Part shown: piece after piece, positions 27,801 through 37,012 of the stretch
How the letters are laid out: each line of letters begins with the position of its first letter
Numbering within the stretch: position 1 is the stretch's first letter
NCBI GenBank assembly: GCA_001516065.1
Contig: LOEV01000146.1
Coordinates: 1-48,325, forward strand
From: Alphaproteobacteria bacterium BRH_c36
GTDB taxonomy: Bacteria; Pseudomonadota; Alphaproteobacteria; Rhizobiales; Hyphomicrobiaceae
Direction: 5' to 3'
Length of the DNA: 48,325 bases
Made by a program: the position numbers and the translations under genes
The notes under the pieces: generated by a model
What the model saw: only the letters and a program-made list of their open reading frames with translations
Database searches by the model: none
Told to the model about the DNA's origin: nothing

Positions 27801-27980
27801 CTGTTCGTCAACGGAGTGCTCGTGGACACCGACGAGAGCCGCGCGCAGATCGAGGGTGGACTGTTGTACCGCACGCCAAGCGGCATGGCGGTAAGGGGCG
27901 CACTCGCCTACGACGGCATTGGAGCAGACGATTTCGAATCCTACACTGGCCAGCTTTGGGTCAATATTCCCCTGAACTAG
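24852..27980 (+). CDS. Autotransporter with four CnaB/SpaA-like passenger repeats
   Basis: 1,042 aa. A long signal peptide (hydrophobic 25-42) ends near AQA-QP at residue 47. After a first domain (48-195) come four repeats, about 200-290, 291-400, 401-502 and 508-597. Each has a Lys in the first strand (206, 298, 408, 513), a Glu in a Y-T-x-x-E-T/S-x-x-P-G-W/F-like turn (253, 352, 452, 554) and an Asn closing the last strand (288, 397, 500, 595). Each also has two Cys (266/284, 366/393, 465/496, 568/591). A basic segment (TRLFIHRRVDNLLTHGPDRA) and a linker lead to a C-terminal beta-barrel of about 270 residues. The barrel would insert in the outer membrane and expose the passenger. No ribosome binding site precedes the ATG. 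Confidence 0.85.
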   Translation: MRRKRRISQANSNRSGDRAGRRDWALGILVTLLLLAGPFLAFDAAQAQPAPGCRVAGNNIFCDSCAAAQNAPLVDRQVTLSDTVNANGQTNGSNNSFCRIDGLAPGEDLTLTVADSGSINLLSFDANFTRVGAMPGSLTPNPLLNQSVPANGSITRSFSHSEAMPVNTSVNVNIADTQPNGQPNAAVSGTVTCGCAPARGTLTINKVAIGGDDTFPITATLGANAPLDFSITTAGGTGQNSQPVLTGTYTVAETPPAGWVLDSIVCGDQTTDQAVVSKNTTTVCTVTNRKLASVTIKKRTLNGTGAFDFAATTVPGGQGAIAGFTETTNAVNTPSAGMTLTNLVPGDYTFTETPPVPGWTLTGLSCTGTGVSNPSTNGLAGSFTLADGAVAECIYENTLARSSLTIVKDVPGVGNNTPFSFSNNGPQAPAAFQLADGQSQVFTTTGTYIISETQAPGFNLTNISCTGTGANGQGDVIDVAGGSTTVDLDPGEHITCTFRNVPDEKTGRLIVRKVTVGGDDKFNFSVTGQPGFNLGNGDQRIFANLAEGNYTVGESNLPDGWKLQNVSCTGGGNKAGNGITVSLSANQTITCTFTNFKKRDDRMREVTRLFIHRRVDNLLTHGPDRARLLRRLQPQDPPACGLKDDCSQPPPLKLGAAPTGTGAAPRIGGVGTPELPAFGNQAFGNPAYGQSNSSVLFANEEDDQPWNPRGGTSSPLLSSIMGQLSSAAGGSSSFKFGTSLSELRESGKAAQLQEEQKKLQEAGLDYNGQMYHMPKNALHQRLDIWVEGQFSGYNDSTGGLHRDGNFRVLYVGADYAIAPGVLVGALVQVDDTRENIDDPTLLGEVEGTGWMAGPYIGIKLTDTLYFDARAAWGTSDNDIWLQDAAAGWRSGSFETDRWLANANLTGNYQFGNWRLSPQVGVAYGQESYDTYFNSLGQIVDGGEARIGRVTGGAEVGYQFRHSDGSVLEPHIGIKGIWNFQTDDLFVNGVLVDTDESRAQIEGGLLYRTPSGMAVRGALAYDGIGADDFESYTGQLWVNIPLN

Positions 27981-27986
27981 GGGATA

Positions 27987-28028
27987 GGGCAGAGCCGCTC
28001 CTCCCCCGCAGGACGCGTGGCTCTGCCC
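27987..28028 (+). terminator. Hairpin after the autotransporter gene
   Basis: 10-bp perfect stem, GGGCAGAGCC at 27987-27996 and GGCTCTGCCC at 28019-28028, starting six bases after the stop. There is no T-run, so it is a probable transcript-stabilising hairpin or weak terminator. Confidence 0.5.
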
Positions 28029-28215
28029 GGCCGATCGAAGTCGTCGGCTACGAGAGTATCCGGTCTGTCCATCAGCTTCTTTTCGGCGGAGACGCTTAAC
28101 AGCCACAGTTAGAACGACTACAGGCTTCGGACTGTCCGCCGGTGCCGCCCGCCGCAGCGCGAACGCTTTCGGCTACGACAGCGTCCAGACGGTTGCAACC
28201 AGCCGAGCGAGCACA

Positions 28216-29178
28216 TCATCTGGGGCCGGGATCGTAGCTGCGCTTCTGCTTCCAGGTGGAGAAGAAGTAGGCGAGTTCGTCGTCTACTTGTTCCGGCATG
28301 ACGATGCGGACGGTAACGATCTGATCGCCGGTCTCGCCCGTCTTGGCGTTGCGCACGCCCTTGCCCTTGAGGCGGAACATGCGGCCCGAACTTGTTCCCT
28401 TGGGCAGCGTCAGCTGAACGCGGGTGGAAATCGTGGATACTTCGATTTTGCCGCCGAGGACGGCCTCATCGACAGTGATGGGGACGTCACTGTAGATATC
28501 GAGCCCTTCGCGGCGGAAACGGGGGTGAGGGCGAACCTTGATTTCGACCAGGGCGTCGCCGTGTTCTCCGCCGAGGAGGCCGGGACCGCCCTTGCCGCGA
28601 AGGCGCAGGATCTGGCTGTCGGCGACGCCTTCTGGAACGTTGAGATCGAGGATGCCGCCCTCGGGCATGGTGACGCGCTTCTTGACGCCGGTGATGGCTT
28701 CGTCGAAATCGACTTCAAGCGTATAGCGAACGTCTTGGCCACGGCGGTTAAGGCCACCGGGGCCGCGCTTGTCGGCGCCTTGGCCGGCGCCCTGGCCGCG
28801 ATAGCCCGGATGGCCACGGTTAGCTGCGAACATCTCTTCGAAGATGCCCGAAAAACCCTCGAACCCGTGCGGACCGGCGTGGCCGTTGCCGCCATTGGCA
28901 GTGGCCTGTCGATAGCCGCGCCGGGGCTCGCCGGCTGCGTCGATTTCGCCGTTGTCGAACTGGCGCCGCTTGGGTGGATCGCCAAGGATATCGTAGGCGG
29001 CCGAAACCCGCTTGAAGCGGTCGGCGGCGGTGGGATTGTCGGGGTGCAGGTCCGGGTGGAGTTCCTTTGCAAGCTTGCGGAAAGCCCGCCGGATCTCGTC
29101 ATCGCCGGCATCGCGCGAGACGCCTAAGGTCGCGTAAGGGTCGGCGGCGGTCACGGATGTGTCCCCTGAATGGTGCAT
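28216..29178 (-). CDS. DnaJ-family (CbpA-like) co-chaperone
   Basis: 320 aa. The J domain (about 12-76) has the HPD motif in LHPDLHPDN, needed to stimulate DnaK ATPase. A glycine-rich linker (GNGHAGPHGFEGFSG) precedes two C-terminal substrate-binding domains (VRYTLEVDFDEAITG onward). The Cys-rich zinc fingers of DnaJ are absent, so this is a type II protein like CbpA. The start is either ATG 29178 or a GTG nine codons later (CAGGGG upstream). An inverted repeat CTGACAC/GTGTCAG at about 29,199-29,223 lies in the presumed promoter. Confidence 0.9.
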   Translation of the reverse strand: MHHSGDTSVTAADPYATLGVSRDAGDDEIRRAFRKLAKELHPDLHPDNPTAADRFKRVSAAYDILGDPPKRRQFDNGEIDAAGEPRRGYRQATANGGNGHAGPHGFEGFSGIFEEMFAANRGHPGYRGQGAGQGADKRGPGGLNRRGQDVRYTLEVDFDEAITGVKKRVTMPEGGILDLNVPEGVADSQILRLRGKGGPGLLGGEHGDALVEIKVRPHPRFRREGLDIYSDVPITVDEAVLGGKIEVSTISTRVQLTLPKGTSSGRMFRLKGKGVRNAKTGETGDQIVTVRIVMPEQVDDELAYFFSTWKQKRSYDPGPR

Positions 29179-29497
29179 CGCATCTCAATTGTCCGAATCT
29201 GACACTTGGTCCCCACGTGTCAGCCCGGAACCATAGGCTTCGTTCGATTGTGTATGCAGATTGACCAACACTCGACGACCTTTGCTCCGGATCAGTCCGA
29301 TCCAGAACGCCGGCACGGATACGTCAGTGCAAGCCGTGCACCCGCATCGCCCCCCGATTGCACTTATTGCGAGGAGATTGTGGCAAGCCTGCGCACCACG
29401 CAACGTCAAAATCTCAAACGCTGCGAATTGGCCAGCGATCGTGCCGCTTCGCGGGCGCTCGGCGGGGATGCGCCAGCCTCGCGAGCGAACGCAGTTA
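29179..29497. other. Gene-free stretch between ppx and the dnaJ-like gene
   Basis: About 320 bases. Apart from the CTGACAC/GTGTCAG inverted repeat near 29,199-29,223, I see no gene or clear signal. Confidence 0.4.
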
Positions 29498-31033
29498 TCA
29501 GCGGATTCGAACTTCCGGAGTGCAGCCGACAAGGTGGGCCAGCGTCTCAAATCTGCGGCGCAACCGGGCTCCATCAAGATCCGATATTGCAGCAGGTATG
29601 CTCCATACAAGCACCCCGTTTTCGTAAGCGAGGGACGTCTGGTTGATCTTTCCGGCCATGCCAACAGACAACATGTGGGCGGAGCGGACAGCGGCTCCAA
29701 TGATCTTTGCCCGTCTCAGAGCGCGTTTGCTGGCGGCTTTTTTGAGGCGGCTGGAGAGATTTTCACCTTCTTCTTCGCCGCGGCCGGCGTGGCGGAAATA
29801 GATCGACAGGGCCAGGAAGGTGCGGCCCGGATGGTCGATGCCGCTCAGGGCGGAATGGGCGACCGCGTCGAGGCTGTGTTCTCCGCGGTAGTCAGGGTGG
29901 GCACGCCAGCCGATATCCGAAATAAGGCAGGCGGCGTGGCGCAGGCGGCGCTCCTCGTCGGTTTCGGCGAGTTCGTTTCTGAACAGTCCGTCGGTCCAAT
30001 GGCAGAGTTCCTCGCCATGGTAAGGCGAGCGGGAATAGAGTTCGGCCAGCCTGCGACAGTAGCTGAGCAGCGGGTCCTTGGCGCGCTCGTCCTCATCAAG
30101 TAGCGAATAGAAGATACCTTCGCGCACGCCAAACACGGAGAACTGGACCGACTTCGGCTTCATTTTCGCTAACAGGCGCTCCATCAGCAGCGCGCCGAAC
30201 GGCACTACTTCGCGGCGCTGCTTGGAAATCGCGGAACTGCCGGGCAGGGCAGCAAAACGTTTCGACTTGCGAATTTTCTCCGTGTAGGTGAGCGCCTCGG
30301 CGGCGTCCAGATCGTATTCGTGCATGACGTTCAAAGGATAGTCGGAGCCTGCCATGTGCATCTTGGCGACGGCCCGCCAGGTGCCGCCAACAGCGTAGAA
30401 CGTGCGGCCAGCGGCATCCTTGAGCCACGGCACGCCGGCAAGTGTGGCGTCTATCAGTTCCTCCGCCTTTTCGATCCTGCCGCCGGACATGTCGATCAAG
30501 CGCAGGCCACCGAGAGGCAACGTGACGGCGTTGCGCACGTCGCCGGACTGGATGTCGACGAGTTCGACGCTGCCGCCACCCATGTCGGCGACGATACCGT
30601 CGGCGTCGGGAACGCCCATCAGGACACCCTGCGCGGCGATCCTGGCTTCTTCCTGACCGGTCAGGACCTGAATGTCGACGCGGCAGACCTTTTCAGCGAT
30701 CTCGATAAACTTCGAACCATCCTCGGCGTCCCGGACGGCTGCGGTCGCAATAACCTTCAAGGCGCCGACATTGAGGGCATCGGCAATGGCGCGGAAGCGC
30801 TTCAGCGCCCGCAGTGCACAGTCTATTGCGCCCTTGCCGAGGCGCCCGGTGCTGGCGACGCGGCGGCCAAGCCCGCACAGTTCCTTTTCGTTGAAAAATG
30901 GGGTGGGTGCCCTGACTGCGCCTTCGTAGATCACGAGGCGGACCGAGTTGGAGCCAATGTCGATTACCCCGACGGGCGGGCCGGTTGTGATTTCGACACG
31001 CTCAGCGGAGTTGAAGCGCCTGGTAAAGAGCAT
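29498..31033 (-). CDS. ppx: Exopolyphosphatase (Ppx/GppA family)
   Basis: 511 aa from the ATG at 31033 (GAGGCAGG upstream); an in-frame start at 31096 has no ribosome binding site. The N-terminal phosphatase motifs are intact: VIDIGSNSVRLVIYE, TAAVRDAEDG, GQEEARIAAQGV, and the phosphate-binding GIVADMGGGSVEL. A C-terminal HD-like helical part follows. The family hydrolyses polyphosphate from its ends or (p)ppGpp's pentaphosphate; sequence does not separate the two. With ppk1 in the same window, a polyphosphate role is likely, though the genes are 8 kb apart and not in one operon. Confidence 0.92.
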   Translation of the reverse strand: MLFTRRFNSAERVEITTGPPVGVIDIGSNSVRLVIYEGAVRAPTPFFNEKELCGLGRRVASTGRLGKGAIDCALRALKRFRAIADALNVGALKVIATAAVRDAEDGSKFIEIAEKVCRVDIQVLTGQEEARIAAQGVLMGVPDADGIVADMGGGSVELVDIQSGDVRNAVTLPLGGLRLIDMSGGRIEKAEELIDATLAGVPWLKDAAGRTFYAVGGTWRAVAKMHMAGSDYPLNVMHEYDLDAAEALTYTEKIRKSKRFAALPGSSAISKQRREVVPFGALLMERLLAKMKPKSVQFSVFGVREGIFYSLLDEDERAKDPLLSYCRRLAELYSRSPYHGEELCHWTDGLFRNELAETDEERRLRHAACLISDIGWRAHPDYRGEHSLDAVAHSALSGIDHPGRTFLALSIYFRHAGRGEEEGENLSSRLKKAASKRALRRAKIIGAAVRSAHMLSVGMAGKINQTSLAYENGVLVWSIPAAISDLDGARLRRRFETLAHLVGCTPEVRIR

Positions 31034-31369
31034 GTCCTGCCTCTCCCCTTGGCCTTCTCCGGTGGTAACCGCGAAGAGGGCTTGCGATGTCGTCATGGCG
31101 CAGCTTCAGCAGCAAAGCAGAGACTGTGCCTGACGGCTTTTCGACATTGCGTAGCGCGATTCATCGTCGATGAGTGAGGCTGTAGGGCAGCAGTCCGCCA
31201 AAAGTCACTCCCCAATTGGGCGGAGAAGGCGAGAATCAAAGGGTTCTGCGACGTTAGGCGTCAGCCGTCTCGGTTGGGGAAAACCGCCGGGGGATGAATT
31301 TGGGCTCACGTGCCGGCGCCAATTGAAGCGGCTTGAGGCATGTTCGAGCCGAATCGGGGCAGCTCGCCT

Positions 31370-31426
31370 TCGGCAAGACACCGCGTACCCTTCGCGGGGG
31401 CAGACTTTTTTTGCTGAACATGCTCT
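31370..31426. repeat. Dispersed intergenic sequence, copy 2
   Basis: Shares TCGGCAAGACACCGC and TTTTGCTGAA-N-ATGCTCT with copy 1 at 16,594. It lies in the 335-base gap between the 5' end of ppx and the 3' end of gshB. The rest of that gap (31,097-31,369) shows no gene. Confidence 0.5.
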
Positions 31427-31429
31427 GGA

Positions 31430-32362
31430 TCAGCGAAGGATCTTGTCCCAGAAGAGCTTGGGGATGTCGGGGCCGCCGACGGCTCTGAGTTCAACGGTCA
31501 GGGTCGGCGAGGTGACGTTGATCTCGGATAGCCGGCCGTCGATCAGGTCGAGGCCGGCAAAGAAGATGTCCCACTCCTGGAGCTTCACGCCGACTTCGCG
31601 GCAGACCTGCTCCTCGCGCTGGTTAAGGGAAGATAGGACCGGGCGACCGCCGGAGTGAATGTTGGCGACGAAGTTGCCTTCGGCGGGGATGCGGCCGAGT
31701 ACGCCGGCGACCTCGCCTTCCAGCATCATGACGCGCTTGTCGGTCTCCTTGACGTTGGGCAGGAACTCCTGGGCGACGATCGGTTCGGCGGAGTGTGAGA
31801 GCAGTTCGTCGAGGTGGCGGGGCAGGTCGGGGTCGTCCAAGTTGGTCCTGACGATCATCTCGCCGCCAAATAGCGACAGCGGCTTGAGGACGATCTCGCC
31901 ATGGCGACGGGCGAAGTCGGTGATGAGCTCGCGGTCATGCGCGATGAGCGTGGCCGCCATCAGATGGGGGAAGTGCAGTGCGCTCAATTTTTCGGGAGTG
32001 TTGCGGATGGCGCGGGGATTGTTGAGGACGCGCGTCGTCGCTGGAAGCAATTCGAGCAAGTAGGTGTTGGAGAAGTAGGCCATGTCGAAGGGCGGGTCCT
32101 GGCGGACGAGAACGATCGGGAAATCTCCGAGCGGGTGGCGTTCGGGCTCGCCGAGCGTGAAAGGTTGCTCCGCGTTTGCAGGGTTGACGCGGGCAGGGCG
32201 CATTCTGGCTGTGATCGCACCGCCCTCGATCGCCAGTGACTGTGGTTGAAATTCGTAGCATTCAAGGCCGCGCGATTGCGCTTCCACCATCAGTGCGAAC
32301 GTGGTGTCGCCCTTGATGTTGATTTTCTCGGGCGGGTCCATCTGGACGGCAATTCGGTTCAT
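31430..32362 (-). CDS. gshB: Glutathione synthetase
   Basis: 310 aa, the usual length for the prokaryotic ATP-grasp enzyme. It begins MNRIAVQMDPPEKINIKGDT, with the DPPEKINIKGDTTF string near-invariant in GshB. Later motifs are VLVRQDPPFDMAY, IVLKPLSLFGGEMI (ATP-grasp lysine region) and LDLIDGRLSEINVTSPT (metal ligands). It joins gamma-glutamylcysteine and glycine with ATP to make glutathione. No partner gene gshA is in the window. The downstream gap carries the dispersed repeat. Confidence 0.95.
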   Translation of the reverse strand: MNRIAVQMDPPEKINIKGDTTFALMVEAQSRGLECYEFQPQSLAIEGGAITARMRPARVNPANAEQPFTLGEPERHPLGDFPIVLVRQDPPFDMAYFSNTYLLELLPATTRVLNNPRAIRNTPEKLSALHFPHLMAATLIAHDRELITDFARRHGEIVLKPLSLFGGEMIVRTNLDDPDLPRHLDELLSHSAEPIVAQEFLPNVKETDKRVMMLEGEVAGVLGRIPAEGNFVANIHSGGRPVLSSLNQREEQVCREVGVKLQEWDIFFAGLDLIDGRLSEINVTSPTLTVELRAVGGPDIPKLFWDKILR

Positions 32363-32531
32363 TGGCGGTCTTTCGGCTGGTGGCGCGAGGTGGACGGGGG
32401 TTCGGCGCTAACCTAAAAGCGGCCAGGCTCTCGATCAAACGTGGGAACACTAGTCATTGACGCCGCCGATGGGTAGGGGGCATCGCGATCGTGCCGTGCC
32501 CCTGCTTGTGCAGATCCGAGTGGGCATCAAC

Positions 32532-35492
32532 CTATGCGGCGGCGGTGGCGTCTGGTTGGGCGGTCACTGCCGGCAGGGCTGCGAGGGTTGCTTCGAGTGC
32601 AGTTTCAAGATCTTGCATGAGTGGGGAGGCGCGGTCGAGCGAACTGTCGCGGGCGCCTGATTCGACCACTTCGCAGATCTCGGCAATGCGCACCGCGCCG
32701 ATATTGCGCGACAGAGACTTCAGCGCGTGCGCTGCGGTGGCGATCGCTTCGTCGGTCGCCTCCGGCCATGAGTCGCGAAGGGATCGCAGCGCTTCTGGTG
32801 CATGGTCCCTATAGAGGGCAATGACCTTCGCGGCGAGATCCATGTCGCCGGACGGCATCTCGCGGATCTGGTCGAGGACTTCGGGGTCGAGAAGCGGGAA
32901 GCGCATCTGTGCACGAGCAGCGACCGCAACGGCTGCCAGCGCGCCTCCTGCAGCCGGTTGGACGGCGCCGGCGTCGGCAATGCCCGATCCGGTTCGATTT
33001 CCGTTCTCGCTTGTCGCACTCGGGGTGCCGATGCCGGGCGGGATGGCTGCGGCAGCGTCTACAGCGGCAGCCGCTTCGTGGTCCGGCAACCAGGTGCGCA
33101 GCGTTTTCTCGAGCATGGCAATGGTGAAGGGCTTGGTGACGCAATCGTTCATGCCGGCGTCGCGCCAGAGGTTTGCCTGACTGCCGATGACATGGGCGGT
33201 CAACGCGATGATCGGCGTGGCGGAACGATTTTTCGCAGCTTCCCAGGCCCGGATGCGCCGGGTTGCTTCGAAGCCGTCCATCTGCGGCATGGAGCCGTCC
33301 ATGAATACGACGTTGAACGTCTGCGACGTGAAGGTTTCGATCGCTTCGGCTCCATTCTCGACATTGACAACCTCGACACCGAGGCGTCCCAGGGCTTCGC
33401 CGAGGACTTCGCGGTTGATGGCGCTGTCGTCTGCTGCGAGGACGCGCACGCCTTCAAACGACGCGATTGCGGGGTTGCGGGATGGCTCGCTGTCGTGCGA
33501 GCGAAGCAGTCCTAAGTTGCCCGTGCGCAGTGCTGCAAACAGCTCGGAGATTTCGTCAGTAGCAAGCGGCCAGGAAATCGCGGTGTCCGCGTGTGACGAG
33601 CCCAAGCCGGTCTGGCTGCACGACTGGCCAAACCCGGCCAACTGCACGAGCTTCAATTCTCCATTTGCCGAACGCAGTTTTTTCAGCAGATCGCAGCAAC
33701 GGGAGATGACGATGGCCGGCGCGGCCGGGGCGGCTTGGGCCGCCAGGCAGTCGATCTCGGTCGTGTTGCTTTGGTCACACAAAATCGGATCGTAGCCGTA
33801 GTACCGGGCGTAGTCGACGAGGGCATTTCGAGTCGGGCTCGGTGGCATGGCGATGTGCAGGGCCAGCCGCGCTTGGTCATCGTGGCCGGCGAGCGATGCC
33901 AGATCGGGCGCCTCTTCGAGAACTTCGAAGCCGGCGCGAAGGGCGAATGTCGAACCGGCGCCGAATGTGCTTGATACTTCGATGCTGCCATCCATGGCAT
34001 GGCTCAAGCGCTGGCAGATCGCCAGGCCGATGCCGGTGCCGCCGAACATGCGGGTCGTCGACTGGTCGGCCTGGGCGAAGGCTTCGAAAATCGTTGCGAC
34101 CTTGTCCTCGGGGATGCCGATGCCCGTGTCCGTCACCTCGAAGCGGAGCGCTATGGCGGAGACCGGCTCGCCGGCTCCTGCTGTCGCTGCAACGTCAGAG
34201 GCCAGGCAGACGCGTACGCCGACGCCGCCCGATTCGGTGAATTTCAGGGCGTTGTTGACGAGGTTCGAGAGGATTTGGTTGAGGCGGACAGGGTCGGCGG
34301 CGATGACGCTCGGCACATCGTCCGCGACGAAGCCAGCAAGGTCAAGTCCCTTGGAGGATGCGCGTTCGGCAAACAATCGGGTGACCTCGTCGACGAGCCT
34401 GCGCGGTTCGACGGGGACCGCCTCGAGTTCCATGCGGCCGGCCTCGATCTTGGAGAAGTCGAGGATGTCGTTGATGATCGAGAGCAGCGATTTCCCGGAA
34501 GACACGATAACATCGGCGTAGCGCTGAATGCGGGTGGGCATTCCCGCGGCCGTGAGCAGTTCGGCCATGACGAGCATGCCGTTCATGGGCGTGCGGATCT
34601 CATGGCTCATGGTGGCGAGAAAGTCCGACTTCGCAGCATTTGCTTCCTGTGCTGCGATGGTTGCTGCTCGCAGATCACGGGTGCGTTCGTCAACAGTCTG
34701 CTCCAAGGTCTCGCGTTGTCTGGCAAGTGCTGCATCACGCGTGCGAATCTCGTTGAGCATGTCGTTGAACGCGTCGACCAGATCTCCGGTCTCATCGTTG
34801 GATTTGCGGTCCACCCTTGTTGTGAAATCGTGATCCTTGCGGATATCGCGCATCGCGGTCGTCAGGTCGAGGATGGGACCGGTGAGGGATTTTTCAAGCC
34901 GCAGGGCGACAAGCAGGCCGGTGATGGCGGCAAAGAGGCTCCAGACAACGGCGAGGCCGAGGCTGTCGCCCAGAACGCTACGCAGTTCGGAGACGTCGGC
35001 GATCAGAAACAGGCGCCCGACCACTACGCCGCCTTGGATGACCGGCACATTGACGGGATAAGTCTGCATTGTCAGCAACGTCAACAGGCCCGGCTCGTCG
35101 TCGGCCTCCGCGATATTGGCATCGCTCTGCAGCATTACCCCGTTACCGAATGAGGCGATGAGATCGCCTTGCATGTCGAGCACGCGGGCGAACTTCACCT
35201 TCGGCATGCGTCCGATGGCGCGCAGGATGTTCTGCACGTCGTGATGCGCGCCTTCCGACTGCGAAGGGGCAACGGCGATGGCCAGCGTCGAGGCGACGCT
35301 GTGGAGTTCGTCCTTCAGGCCGTGGAAGCGGCGGTCGGCCGCCTGCCAGCCGGTGACGAGGGCTGTCAACAACATTGCGCTGACAACACCTGCAAGTACG
35401 ATCAATGCCAGTTTGGTCTTAATCGAACTGAGTTTCGGCGGCGATATACGCAATGGGGGGCGCTCTTTGTGGCAGATGTTTCCAGGTCGCAA
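32532..35492 (-). CDS. BarA-like hybrid sensor histidine kinase
   Basis: 986 aa as read from a TTG at 35492; a TTG at 35453 with AAAGAG upstream would also fit. Order: transmembrane helix (27-48), periplasmic sensor region, second helix (178-198), HAMP (about 198-252), coiled coil, HisKA with His297 in FLATMSHEIRTPMNGML, ATP-binding domain with N-, G1- and G2-type boxes (LVNNALKFTE, TDTGIGIPED, GGTGIGLAICQRL), a degenerate receiver-like stretch (about 530-660), a receiver with Asp732 in VVFMDGSMPQMDGFEATR, and a C-terminal Hpt with His922 in ATAAHALKSLSRN. This is a complete phosphorelay in one protein; signal and target are unknown. Confidence 0.93.
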   Translation of the reverse strand: MRPGNICHKERPPLRISPPKLSSIKTKLALIVLAGVVSAMLLTALVTGWQAADRRFHGLKDELHSVASTLAIAVAPSQSEGAHHDVQNILRAIGRMPKVKFARVLDMQGDLIASFGNGVMLQSDANIAEADDEPGLLTLLTMQTYPVNVPVIQGGVVVGRLFLIADVSELRSVLGDSLGLAVVWSLFAAITGLLVALRLEKSLTGPILDLTTAMRDIRKDHDFTTRVDRKSNDETGDLVDAFNDMLNEIRTRDAALARQRETLEQTVDERTRDLRAATIAAQEANAAKSDFLATMSHEIRTPMNGMLVMAELLTAAGMPTRIQRYADVIVSSGKSLLSIINDILDFSKIEAGRMELEAVPVEPRRLVDEVTRLFAERASSKGLDLAGFVADDVPSVIAADPVRLNQILSNLVNNALKFTESGGVGVRVCLASDVAATAGAGEPVSAIALRFEVTDTGIGIPEDKVATIFEAFAQADQSTTRMFGGTGIGLAICQRLSHAMDGSIEVSSTFGAGSTFALRAGFEVLEEAPDLASLAGHDDQARLALHIAMPPSPTRNALVDYARYYGYDPILCDQSNTTEIDCLAAQAAPAAPAIVISRCCDLLKKLRSANGELKLVQLAGFGQSCSQTGLGSSHADTAISWPLATDEISELFAALRTGNLGLLRSHDSEPSRNPAIASFEGVRVLAADDSAINREVLGEALGRLGVEVVNVENGAEAIETFTSQTFNVVFMDGSMPQMDGFEATRRIRAWEAAKNRSATPIIALTAHVIGSQANLWRDAGMNDCVTKPFTIAMLEKTLRTWLPDHEAAAAVDAAAAIPPGIGTPSATSENGNRTGSGIADAGAVQPAAGGALAAVAVAARAQMRFPLLDPEVLDQIREMPSGDMDLAAKVIALYRDHAPEALRSLRDSWPEATDEAIATAAHALKSLSRNIGAVRIAEICEVVESGARDSSLDRASPLMQDLETALEATLAALPAVTAQPDATAAA

Positions 35493-35674
35493 TTTTGGAG
35501 CCCGATTTCCGTTGAAACTGCCTGAATTCCGTAAACAAGCGATTTATTTATGTTTTATTAATTACAATTCTAAATCTGATCTTCAGATTGACCAATGAGA
35601 GTGAAGGCAAGACATCATGATCGGATGCGCTGGCTGTCCGGCGCTATTGTTTTGGATCGCAGGTATAAGTCGAT

Positions 35675-36832
35675 ATGGCCCAACAAAAAACCATGGATCG
35701 CACGCAAGTCGTCGTCGCGGATGACGATCCAATAATTCGCCAGCTTTTCAAAAGCAAGTTGACGCAGATGGGCTGCGATGTGCAATCGGCCGAAGACGGC
35801 GGGGCGGCCTGGAAGCTTTTGCGCAACAACAAGCATGTCGATCTGGCCATTGTCGATCTCGACATGCCCAACGTCGACGGCTTCTCCTTGATTCAATGCG
35901 CGCGCGGGCATCCGCGCACGAAGCACCTACCCATTATCGTGGTGACATCGCGGACAGACGCAAAGGCAATCCAGGATGCGTTCAGTGTTGGGGCAACTTC
36001 GTTCCTGACGAAGCCGCTGCATTGGTCAACCTTCAACAGTCACATCGAGTATTTGATGCGGCTGACCCACGCGGCGCATCAGGCGCGGAATCAGGTGCAA
36101 CGCGCGGAGGCCGCGGTCCGCATCAAGGACGTCGTGCTGCGGCGGACACTCGAAGCGGGTGCGCGGGGAACCGAGCAGATCCAGGAGATCCTGCATCGAT
36201 TGGCGAGCACTATCAGAAGTGGAACCGATGTTGAGAGTGCGTTCGGCATCATCGACGAGTTGGAGAAGGAAACGCTGCTGATCCAGAATTCGCTTGTCCA
36301 GGGTCAATCTATGTCGAAAGCACTGTGCAGCCGCGTCAACGTCGACGACGTGCGGGTGCCGCTGATGAACCTCCTCGCGAATGCCCAGATTCGCGTGCAG
36401 CAGCGTTCGCGCCAGCACAACGTGCCGGTCAGCATCGTCAGGGTGCCTGAAGATGCCTACATCGCATGCGATCCCGATGGATTGTCGCTTGCCGTGTCCC
36501 ACCTTCTCGACAACGCCGTGCGCTTTTCTCCCCAAGGCGGTACGGTAACGCTTGAAGCCGACGTGCATCCCGACGGCATGCTCACTATCGTCATCAACGA
36601 CGATGGCCCCGGGATGGAGCCCGATTTTTATGCGGCCCGCCTGCTTCCGACATTCGACGCGGAATTCGAAGAGCAGAATTGCTCCGAAGGTGTCGGCTTG
36701 CCGCTCGTCAAGGCGATTGCCGAGGCGCACGGCGGCGTTCTCGAAATCCGGTCGATGCCCGAGCAGGGAACGTCAGCAATGCTGGTCGTTCCCGCGGACC
36801 GTGTCCGGCTGGAGCATGACTTCGCGGCTTGA
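35675..36832 (+). CDS. Receiver domain fused to a histidine kinase-type ATPase domain
   Basis: 385 aa. The receiver (10-130) has the acidic cluster Asp16-Asp18, acceptor Asp61 in AIVDLDMPN, Thr91 and Lys113. After a helical segment (135-215) comes an ATP-binding domain with an N-box (HLLDNAVRFSPQGG, 277-289), G1 (INDDGPGM, 307-314) and G2 (GVGLPLVKAIAEAHGG, 339-354). The linker helix has no canonical H-box (H-E/D-x-R-x-P); His174 in EILHRLAST is the only loose candidate. Hence it may be a receiver-controlled ATPase or kinase rather than a normal hybrid. It is divergent from the BarA-like kinase, about 180 bases apart, which could phosphorylate it. Confidence 0.8.
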   Translation: MAQQKTMDRTQVVVADDDPIIRQLFKSKLTQMGCDVQSAEDGGAAWKLLRNNKHVDLAIVDLDMPNVDGFSLIQCARGHPRTKHLPIIVVTSRTDAKAIQDAFSVGATSFLTKPLHWSTFNSHIEYLMRLTHAAHQARNQVQRAEAAVRIKDVVLRRTLEAGARGTEQIQEILHRLASTIRSGTDVESAFGIIDELEKETLLIQNSLVQGQSMSKALCSRVNVDDVRVPLMNLLANAQIRVQQRSRQHNVPVSIVRVPEDAYIACDPDGLSLAVSHLLDNAVRFSPQGGTVTLEADVHPDGMLTIVINDDGPGMEPDFYAARLLPTFDAEFEEQNCSEGVGLPLVKAIAEAHGGVLEIRSMPEQGTSAMLVVPADRVRLEHDFAA

Positions 36833-37012
36833 TCGATGACGATTTTCAAATGTTTCGAAATAGGACTTGGAAAACGCTTTTCTAAGTGTTCCTGGTGATT
36901 TTGGTCCAATTTTATTGAAATCGTGCGATCGTTCGTGGGCGGTGAATTGCGTCGTGAAGTTCCTTTCATTGCGGCAGGGTCTATCGGAGTTGGGCAAGCG
37001 CAAGCAGATCGA

